Part shown: positions 57,308 to 64,000 of the stretch, piece by piece | Numbering within the stretch: position 1 is the first letter of the stretch | Layout of the letters: every line of letters begins with the position of its first letter | NCBI GenBank assembly: GCA_920105625.2 | Contig: OV050030.1 | Location: 163,007,863 to 163,071,862, forward strand | Source: Clusia tigrina | Taxonomy: Eukaryota > Arthropoda > Insecta > Diptera > Clusiidae | DNA: 64,000 bases | Direction of reading: 5' to 3' | Position numbers and translations under genes: made by a program | Notes under the pieces: model-generated | The model's database searches: none | What the model saw: the letters and a program-made list of their open reading frames with translations, nothing else | What the model was told of the DNA's origin: nothing

Positions 57308-57984
57308 TCAGTCAACTAGATCAATATCAGATGGTTGGCCGTCCTTTTTGTAGACCTTGACGCTTGTGGACGAGAAGCCATAGCCCACGACCCAATTGGA
57401 TTCAGCCAGAGTCGCCAGAGATTCGGCATTCACCACAAGAGTTACTGACATGGAATCCCCTCTTGGTTCCTCTACCTTAGTCACCTTCCAATTTCTTGTC
57501 GGGAGCTGCTGGTTGCTCAACCTAAAGATCTCCAAGATAGCCTCAGGGTCAGACGGTTTGGATGGGATCCAAGAGCGCGCTCTAGGTCTTTTAGGGATCA
57601 GCTCCTTTGGTTCGAATTCTAGCCTTGCGCCTGGCCATGATTCACCGATCCTGGAGATCGCATTCCTATATAGGTCGACTGACCTATCCGCGCAGGCAAT
57701 CAGCTTCACGTGGCCCTGATGCCATCCGCTGTCGCGAAAGGGGGAAAACCACCTGGTAATTCCTTCACAAGCTGGAGGTAGAGCCATGAAAGGCTGACTT
57801 CTACCTTTCTCCAGCAATCAGGAGAGATACTATCATCCGGGTCATTGCTATGACCGCCATGACCTGGTGTCCTTTCAGCACTTCGCTGAAGGACTTCGTG
57901 GTGATAGTACCGCGCTTTTTAAATTTTGTTGGGTCCTGGTAGGTTGTCCCTTCAAAGGATCGTTGACGTTTTGTAGATTGTTGT
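57308..57984 (-). pseudogene. LINE ORF1, DUF4780-like domain
   Basis: On the minus strand 58058-57801 reads STKRQRSFEGTTYQDPTKF, then KRGTITTKSFSEVLKGHQVM. A frameshift leads to 57817-57308, with LYRNAISRIGESWPGARLEF, KRPRARSWIPSKPSDPEAIL, RNWKVTKVEE and VVGYGFSSTSVKVYK. This matches my memory of the DUF4780-type domain found in insect LINE ORF1 proteins. The copia insertion at 57985 splits the N-terminal linker from the rest. Confidence 0.75.
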
Positions 57985-58156
57985 TGTTGAAATTGTTTGC
58001 TTGTAATATAAGCTAAATATAATAATCTGGCAACATCCGTCTTAAAGTAAATGATCACATTTTTCTTTTCTCTTCTTTCTTCTTACTTTTGTAACATTCT
58101 GTATAATTTAGTTCTGAATAAAAACTTTAACTTCGACCATTACTAAAATCCCAACA
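57985..58156 (+). repeat. copia-like 5' LTR
   Basis: TGTTGAAATTG...ATCCCAACA. Matches 62240-62411 with few differences. Confidence 0.9.
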
Positions 58157-58158
58157 AA

Positions 58159-58172
58159 GGTTATGGGCCCAG
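58159..58172 (+). promoter_or_regulatory. copia-type primer-binding site
   Basis: GGTTATGGGCCCAG two bases after the LTR. It is the same sequence used by Drosophila copia, which pairs with an internal cleavage half of initiator tRNA-Met rather than a 3' end. Confidence 0.8.
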
Positions 58173-58271
58173 AACTCGTTTCGGTTACCTAAATACAGAA
58201 AAGTGGTTCGGAAAAAGTAAAGACATTGTTAAAGTGAATAAATCCTCAGTGAATTCAGAACAAAAGAAATA

Positions 58272-59033
58272 ATGAGCGTGTCACACCAAATAGAAAAACT
58301 TGGTGAAGACAATTATGATGTGTGGTGTATCTCTATGCGTAGCGTACTTATAACATCGGAATTATGGAATGTCGTGTGTGGTAAATATGTACTTGTTGAA
58401 AAATCCTCATGTGAAGAAACAGAAAAATGGTCTTCAACAGATCAAAAGGCATTGGCATGCATAATATTAAACGCAAAGCCGTCATAGCTTCAGCACTTAA
58501 AGTTGTGCGAAACTTCATCAGAGGCATGGAAAAAATTACGCGATGTGCATGTGTCAGTCGGACCAGTTCGTAAAGTACAGGTTTACCAAAAACTTTTGCG
58601 TCTCAATATGAAACAAGGCGAAAATTTGGCTCAATATTTAAATTCCTTTACAGAAATAATAGAAAAGTTGGCAGAACTGGACATCAAAATTATTGATGAG
58701 TAAAAACAATAATGCTTCTCTCCAGTTTGCCAAACACATTTGAAAATTTTGTTGTTGCTATTGAGACACGGGATCAGCTACCGCTGTTTGAAACGGTAAA
58801 ACTGAAACTTCTAGAAGAAGGAGCGCACAAACAAGAAAGAGACGAACGCGAATGTTCGGTCCAAGCAGTTTACGCACACACAAAATTACAGCAAAGCAGC
58901 AGACGTCGTGACGATGGTAACAAAAGAAGTAACGATAACCGTCGTTTTTTTGGCAAAGGCTTTATGTGTGGGAAGCCAGGGCATCGCGTGTCAGTGTGTA
59001 CAAGCAAGAAAAATAACACCAAACGAAACACAT
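58272..59033 (+). pseudogene. copia-like gag (two stops)
   Basis: 58272-58487 opens MSVSHQIEKLGEDNYDVWCI, the typical copia Gag start. A stop follows at 58485. 58503-58703 continues (SEAWKKLRDVHVSVGPVRKV; EIIEKLAELDIKIIDE) to another stop at 58701. 58712-59033 gives LLSSLPNTFENFVVAIETRD and the nucleocapsid knuckle MCGKPGHRVSVC. The first Cys of the CCHC set is missing (GFMCGKPGH), so even read through it would be defective. Confidence 0.85.
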
Positions 59034-59140
59034 GAGGAGAGCAAACAAACTGTTTGATGCATTGCAGTGTCGCCGAGCAGTGAAAAAGTACATGGTGTCT
59101 AGACAGCGGCGCAACTTCACATATATGTTGTGACAGGAGT

Positions 59141-60739
59141 ATGTTTATATCGTTTGCTGAGAACAAAGCAACAATTATGCTGGCGGCCGATAAATTTGTG
59201 GAATCACCTGGAATTGGAACAGTTTATTTTAAAACGGAATACTCAAACATTGAAATGCGTGAAGTTTTATATGTTCCGACATTACACATGAATTTTTTGT
59301 CAGTGCACAAAGCAGCTCAAAACGGTAATTTAACATCATTTGATGAAGCAGAGGCGCTTATCAAAAATAAACAAGGCGAAATAATGTTACGAGCGGTGTT
59401 AAAAGACAACTTGTATCTGTACACAATTCAACCAGAAAGTGCGGTTTATATGTTAGATGAAGTTTCGCTGGCAACAAAGTGGCATAATAGGTTTGGACAC
59501 TTAAATTTCCAAAGCCCTAAGCAGATCAGTGAAAAAAATCTAGTTCTCGGGTTTCAAATCGAAAACATGCCAATAGAAATAAATTGTGATACGTGTAATC
59601 AAGCAAAATTATGTGCTTTGCCGTTCCCGCAGAAGGCTAACCGTGTTACAGAAAGTGTGCTTGAATTAATACATACAGATGTTTGCGGACCGATGAACGT
59701 AAAAAGCCCTGCCGGCAATCGATATTTTGTGACATTCATTGACGATTTTTCACGCAAAATCTATGTGTACTTTATGCGCGCCAAAAGTGAGGTGTTCGAA
59801 AAGTTCAACTTGTTTAAATCGTACGTTGAGTGCCAAACGGGCAAAAAGATAAAGACGCTGCGAAGCGACAATGGCAAAGAATATATCAACAACGATTTCA
59901 TAAATCATTTAAACAAGTGCGGCATAAAGAGACATCTGACGGTTCCTTACACGCCTCAGCAAAATGGTGTGGCCGAGCATGCAGATCGTACTATTGTCGA
60001 AATGGCTAAGTCGCTTTTAATTCATGCACAGCTGGAAGAGTTCTTGTGGGCCGAGGCGGTTAATACTGCAGTTTATCTACGCAATAGATGCCCAACAAAA
60101 GCTTTAAATGGGCAAACGCCTTTTGAAGTTTGGAAGAACCGTAAACCATCAGTCAAACATTTACGAGTTTTTGGATCACGCGCATTCGCCGTAGATAAGA
60201 CAAGAAAAAGCAAATTCCAAGCGAAGGGAAAGGAGTATATATTTGTCGGCTACTCTTCTACAGCCAAAGCCTACCGCCTGTATGATCGACATAAACGGGA
60301 AATTATTGAGCGCCGAGATGTAAAATTCGTGGAAGGTGATTTCGACGCAAAGGTAACTAAAAAATGCAACATTTCAGACAGAAACCACGACTTCATGACA
60401 AACATCATTCGCTTCGAGACAAACGTTAAGGTTCCAGAACAAGATCCACCAACATCAGTACCAGCTGAAGCTGACCCTATAAAACACAACAGTACTGACT
60501 CAAGGGAGGAGGAGGAGTTTTTCCAAGCCATGGATTCAGAAGGGCAAAGCAAACCACCGACACCAAAGTCAATGCAAGTTCAATCTGGTAGACCAAAATC
60601 CATACGAATACAGGCTGCAAAGCAGCGACATATCCTAAATAATCTGAACAGCCTGGAAGACATCGAATACCCACAATCAGTAGCAGATGCATTAAAAGGT
60701 GAACATGGGAATGCTTGGCAAATATCAATGCAAAAGTAA
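59141..60739 (+). CDS. copia-like protease end, integrase and linker (532 codons open)
   Basis: The open frame starts within the protease/integrase linker. The protease active site upstream (59090-59120) is interrupted. Integrase zinc domain: WHNRFGHLNF ... CDTCNQAK. Catalytic core: HTDVCGPMNVKSPAGNRYF, LRSDNGKEY, QQNGVAEHADRTIVEMAKSL, so the Asp, Asp, Glu triad is intact. GKP-type extension: KAYRLYDRHKREIIERRDVK. It ends with the pol linker (SVADALKGEHGNAWQISMQK) and a stop at 60737 that separates it from RT. Confidence 0.8.
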   Translation: MFISFAENKATIMLAADKFVESPGIGTVYFKTEYSNIEMREVLYVPTLHMNFLSVHKAAQNGNLTSFDEAEALIKNKQGEIMLRAVLKDNLYLYTIQPESAVYMLDEVSLATKWHNRFGHLNFQSPKQISEKNLVLGFQIENMPIEINCDTCNQAKLCALPFPQKANRVTESVLELIHTDVCGPMNVKSPAGNRYFVTFIDDFSRKIYVYFMRAKSEVFEKFNLFKSYVECQTGKKIKTLRSDNGKEYINNDFINHLNKCGIKRHLTVPYTPQQNGVAEHADRTIVEMAKSLLIHAQLEEFLWAEAVNTAVYLRNRCPTKALNGQTPFEVWKNRKPSVKHLRVFGSRAFAVDKTRKSKFQAKGKEYIFVGYSSTAKAYRLYDRHKREIIERRDVKFVEGDFDAKVTKKCNISDRNHDFMTNIIRFETNVKVPEQDPPTSVPAEADPIKHNSTDSREEEEFFQAMDSEGQSKPPTPKSMQVQSGRPKSIRIQAAKQRHILNNLNSLEDIEYPQSVADALKGEHGNAWQISMQK

Positions 60740-62201
60740 TACAACGCACTACTGGCAAATAATACATGGTCATTAGTCAATTTGCCATCAGACAAAAAGG
60801 CCATTGGTTCAAAGTGGGTCTTTCGCATCAAAAGAAACAAAGAAGACGAAATAGAAAAATTCAAATCACGACTAGTTGCTAAAGGCTGTGGGCAACAATT
60901 CGGCTTCAACTACTGGGAAACATTTTCACCATTTATACGCTATGAGACCATCCGAATTCGCAATAGCTGCAGAAAAACAGTTACATATGCACCAGGTGGA
61001 CATATCAAATGCATATTTGAACAGCAAGCTAGAAGAGGACGTATATATGAAACAACCGGAAAATTTTGTTGATGAGCAGCATCCAAAGAAAGTACTGAAG
61101 CTTCAAAAGGCAATCTACGGGTTAAAACAATCTGGTCGTGCATGGAACAACACATTAGAGGAAGTTATCCAGAGTATGGGTTTCAAGAGATGCAAAAATG
61201 AAGCCTGTTTGTACGTCAAACATCATCAACAACAATTCAGTTACATTGCAGTCTACGTTGACGCTTTAATAATCATCAGCCCAACCGAAGATTAAATCAG
61301 CGAAATTAAGCAGATGATCGCTTCCAAGTTTGAGGTGCAAGATGGTGGTCAATTAAATTTTTTTCTCGGCATGGAAATTCATCGAGAAGGTAAACAAGGC
61401 GCCGCTTACTTGAGCCAAAAGAAATACATCAGGAGACTTCTTGACAGCTATAGTATGCAACACTGTCGTCCGGTCTCGACACCACTTGACCGAGGCTTTC
61501 AAGTGGGCTGTAGTAACAATAAATGTGTTAAGGTAAGTGTGCCACAATACCAATCGCTAATTGGTTATCTTATGTACTTAGCAGTTTTGAGCCGCCCTGA
61601 CATTATGCACGCTATAAGCAAATTGTCACAGCGAAATACCGACCCACATGCCGAGCACGAGGCTGCTGCTAAGCACGTTTTACGATACCTCTCCGGTACC
61701 ATAAATCTAAGTATCGTATACCGCAAATCAAACGAGCCAGTGAACGGGTTTGCAGATACAGATTGGACTAATGACCAGGTAGATAGAAAATCCTACTCTG
61801 GTTACACATTTATTTTAGGAAGCAGTGCCTTTTCATGGGCATCATCGAAGCAAAGCATCGTCGCATTAAGCAGCACAGAAGCCGAATACGTTGCCTTAAC
61901 GGCAGCTGCCAAAGAAGCCATTTATTTACGCAGACTATTTGCCGAAATAGGATGGTCGAGCTCTGAACCAATGACAATCTATGGGGATAATATAAGTGCA
62001 CAAAGTATAGCTCGAAACCCAGTTCATCACAAACGCACTAAACACATAGATATTAAGTACCATTTTATAAGAGAAAAAGTTGAAACAAATGAAATTAAAT
62101 TAAAATATGTATCAACTGATAATAATGCTGCCGATGTTTTTACCAAATGTTTATTTAAACAAAAGCATAATGGATTTGTTAAAGTTCTTGGTTTAACGTA
62201 A
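60740..62201 (+). pseudogene. copia-like RT and RNase H (frameshifts, altered active site)
   Basis: 60782-61070 reads AIGSKWVFRIKRNKEDEIEK and FKSRLVAKGCGQQFGFNYWE. A frameshift near 60960 continues with HMHQVDISNAYLNSKLEEDV, LQKAIYGLKQSGRAWNN and the catalytic box AVYVDALIIIS. The expected YVDD is YVDA and a stop follows at 61293. 61314-62201 (295 residues) carries LNFFLGMEIHREG, YLMYLAVLSRPDIMHAIS and the RNase H motifs GFADTDWTNDQVDRKSYSG, SSTEAEYVAL and HIDIKYHFIR, ending at 62201. Confidence 0.85.
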
Positions 62202-62239
62202 ACATACTTGTAATCATATAATATGTAGCTTAAGAATAA

Positions 62240-62411
62240 GTTTTGAAATTGTTTGCTTGCAATATAAGCTAAATATAATAATCTGGCAACATCCGTCTTA
62301 AAGTAAATGATCACATTTTTCTTTTCTCTTCTTACTTCTACTTTTGTAACATTCTGTATAATTTAGTTCTGAATAAAAACTTTAACTTCGAACATTACTA
62401 AAATCCCAACA
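62240..62411 (+). repeat. copia-like 3' LTR
   Basis: Matches 57985-58156, with the first bases changed (ttttgaaattg). It ends ATCCCAACA, followed by the GTTGT duplication. Confidence 0.88.
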
Positions 62412-63101
62412 GTTGTGTTGGAGCTTGAGACTCCTTCACGACTTTCATCGCCCACTCGAGGGAAGCTTTCTGCTTCACCGTCCTCTCCTTCCCTGGGATC
62501 CGGACAAGCGCTCCAGCGTCCGGAGAGCAGCCCTTTTTTTCCTTGTAGAACCTTTTGGTTCTCTGGCTAACTAGCGCAGCTTGTGGCTTTGCTTGTGCCA
62601 GGCTCGTCTTCCTTAGCTACAATAGCCGCCGCAGAGTGTGCGGAGGATTTTGGATCCCCATCCGAATTTGCGTTTAGAGACCGCACGTCAGTTTTTTTAT
62701 ATAGTTTTTCTTCATACTGATTCTTACGGCCACCCTCTCGACAGGATCAAGCTAAGGCCGCCAAAAATATGAAAGGGGAAGTTCTTGGTCAACTGTGGCA
62801 CTGCCTCATACCACAACAAGGCCACCGTTACAACCTGAGGCGACCTGGTATCAGGAAGGGGAGCTCCATTCAAAAAGAGCCTAATTTACCTCCTGGCTGC
62901 AAAACAACATCCAATGGTCACAATCCCAAGAACACCCTGAATTACGAGGGAGATAGTTCTTAGTTGGATTACTCCGCAGTAGTCAGTCCGGCTAGGGTAA
63001 TCCCATATGAGCCGAAACTCCACCATCCCAATCCATTGCGCCTTTGCAGTCATTTAAGCCTTCGTAACCCGACAAATTGACTACTCTTCACGAAGGTAAA
63101 C
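62412..63101 (-). pseudogene. 5' part of the minus-strand LINE (ORF1 start and leader)
   Basis: On the minus strand 62500-62412 reads RTVKQKASLEWAMKVVKES and joins, after removing copia, to the ORF1 text at 57984. From 62700 to 63101 no coding frame is convincing; the plus frame 62769-62963 is probably fortuitous. Confidence 0.6.
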
Positions 63102-63545
63102 CTACTTAAGTCTGGAATATAAAATCCTCCTATGCAATGCAGTTATTAAGCCGATATGGTTATACGCGATTTAACTGTATAACAATTCAGGGGTTTCAGT
63201 CAAAGATACTTAGGTTAATAACAGGTGCGCCATGGTACATCCGTAACGACAATATTCACAAAGACCTGAAAATACCAAAAATTATCATAGAAATAAAGTC
63301 TAGAAAGCAGAAAACTTAGCAAAACTGGAAAATCACCCGAATCCACTAGCTAAATCCCTCTCAAAACCGATAAGCCGATCCCGAGAAAAGACTTTCCGGC
63401 TTTTTGAAGACCGAAGCAGAGCCCAAATTTTGATGGCTAAAATTTGGTTTTTTAGTTACTAGTTTTAAGATTTGATGTACTTATTGTTAGACACAATTTA
63501 AGCAGATTCTATTGTTGTAAATAAATAATAATAATTAAATAATAT
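63102..63545 (+). pseudogene. Jockey ORF2 C-terminus and 3' UTR
   Basis: Resumes the jockey frame with SLEYKILLCNAVIKPIWLY, then FQSKILRLITGAPWYIRNDN and IHKDLKIPKIIIEI in a shifted frame, the conserved jockey C-terminus. It ends with an AATAAT-rich 3' end near 63520-63545. It fits directly after LINHKSTL at 55318. Confidence 0.8.
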
Positions 63546-63686
63546 TACTAAGTGAGGTTCGTGTAAGCCTTTTTTGTAAAACTTTTGGTTAAAATAATAT
63601 AAACGATCCACAAAAATTCACTAAATTGGTTCGGGTATGTGATAAAATTATTTCTGCTTAGTCCTAGTTTACAGTTAGCAGCATGA

Positions 63687-64000
63687 GTGTACTCTAGGGG
63701 ATGTAAAGAGGTAAGTCTACAAGCAAAAATCAATATCACAAATTCACAAACAACATTGAATATAGACCCAACATCGATCAACACACAAAACATAAACTCT
63801 TCTTTTGTAAAAAGCACTACTAATACTACTACAATAACAACAGTTTCTTCATCAGCTATCATGTCAGCCTCACTATCAACAATGACAAATGCAGCAACCC
63901 CAACTACAATTTCAACCGAAACACTGTTTGTATATGCAGCATCTACATCCAATCCTGAACAGTGTGAATACTTACGTGGCCAACGTGGAGTGATACTATC
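63687..64000 (+). CDS. Partial Ser/Thr-rich ORF running off the window (possible host exon)
   Basis: I do not recognise it. The plus frame is open from 63687 to the window end (104 codons). It has a Thr/Ser-rich middle (NTTTITTVSSSAIMSASLST) and a less repetitive end (SNPEQCEYLRGQRGVIL). A candidate splice acceptor is ctctag at 63692-63697. It lies just outside all recognised elements, so it could be the first host exon seen here, but a chance frame in low-complexity DNA is possible. A minus-strand frame also covers 63548-63952 but is Val/Ile-biased as its complement. Confidence 0.4.
   Translation, partial: MYSRGCKEVSLQAKINITNSQTTLNIDPTSINTQNINSSFVKSTTNTTTITTVSSSAIMSASLSTMTNAATPTTISTETLFVYAASTSNPEQCEYLRGQRGVIL

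Larger units (their letters stand above)
57985..62411 (+). mobile_element. copia-like (Ty1/copia) retrotransposon, complete with LTRs
   Basis: Two 172-bp LTRs (57985-58156, ~62240-62411) with TGTTG...CAACA ends. There is a 5-bp duplication GTTGT at 57980-57984 and 62412-62416. A Drosophila-copia-type primer site is present, then gag, integrase, RT and RNase H in copia order. gag and pol carry stops, and the RT active site is altered. LTRs are nearly identical, so it is relatively young among the elements here. Confidence 0.9.
55319..63101 (-). mobile_element. Minus-strand LINE with DUF4780-like ORF1, split by copia
   Basis: On the minus strand: leader and ORF1 start at 63101-62412, ORF1 continuing at 57984-57308, then endonuclease, RT and RNase H to 55319. 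Near-duplicate 9-bp flanks CTACCTTAG (55310-55318) and CTACTTAAG (63102-63110) look like its target duplication in jockey. Every ORF is broken. Confidence 0.8.

Noticed and set aside
62769..62963. 64-residue plus-strand ORF
   Set aside because: It lies opposite the presumed leader of the minus-strand LINE, is short, and has no similarity.

Overview
This looks like a transposon graveyard from a higher dipteran genome. A tephritid-like fly is my best guess. The reasons are the element mix (copia with a Drosophila-type initiator-Met half-tRNA primer site, an mdg3/blastopia-like Gypsy element, an env-bearing errantivirus, Pao/BEL, jockey and R1-clade LINEs, mariners and Helitrons) and the (AT)n microsatellites up to about 864 bp. 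I see no tRNA, rRNA or CRISPR array. Almost every coding region is a retroelement pseudogene. The only stretch that may be host coding is the open frame that runs off the right edge (63687-64000, +).

Layout. 1-6286: minus-strand mdg3-like LTR element inside an (AT)n tract. 6370-7066: jockey-type fragment (-). 7181-12064: degraded Pao/BEL element (+), split by a 508-bp solo LTR whose ACCC target duplication allows the reading frame to be rejoined exactly. 13051-14065: TIR repeat. 14194-15717: non-autonomous Helitron with 48-bp and ~169-bp tandem arrays. 15872-19330: 5'-truncated Helitron helicase gene (-), split just after its Walker A motif by a mariner-like element (17252-18131). 19540-24330: LTR element (+) with gag and protease, whose RT, RNase H and integrase are largely replaced by an intact 443-codon frame of unrelated Ser/Ala/Asn-rich sequence. 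It folds back into an inverted partial copy (24331-25764, -) that keeps an intact gag.

26727-30512 and 30858-35460: two inverted R1-clade LINE copies. 35800-36357: mariner 3' part. 36610-37646: undescribed ORFs with an R1-like tail. 38440-44673: errantivirus-like element lacking its 5' LTR. 44674-46210: promoter-like region and hairpin arrays. 46838-47690: LINE RNase H end. 48179-49675: second TIR repeat carrying a nested 436-bp element with 23-bp TIRs. 50663-51527: giant (AT)n.

51528-63545: one jockey LINE holding nested insertions. An unknown DNA transposon with 31-bp perfect TIRs sits at 53982-54825. A minus-strand DUF4780-type LINE occupies 55319-63101 and is itself split by a complete copia element at 57985-62411. 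At each junction the host element's frame resumes, so the order of insertion can be read directly. No genes here work together as a pathway; the biology is successive invasion, inactivation and rearrangement.
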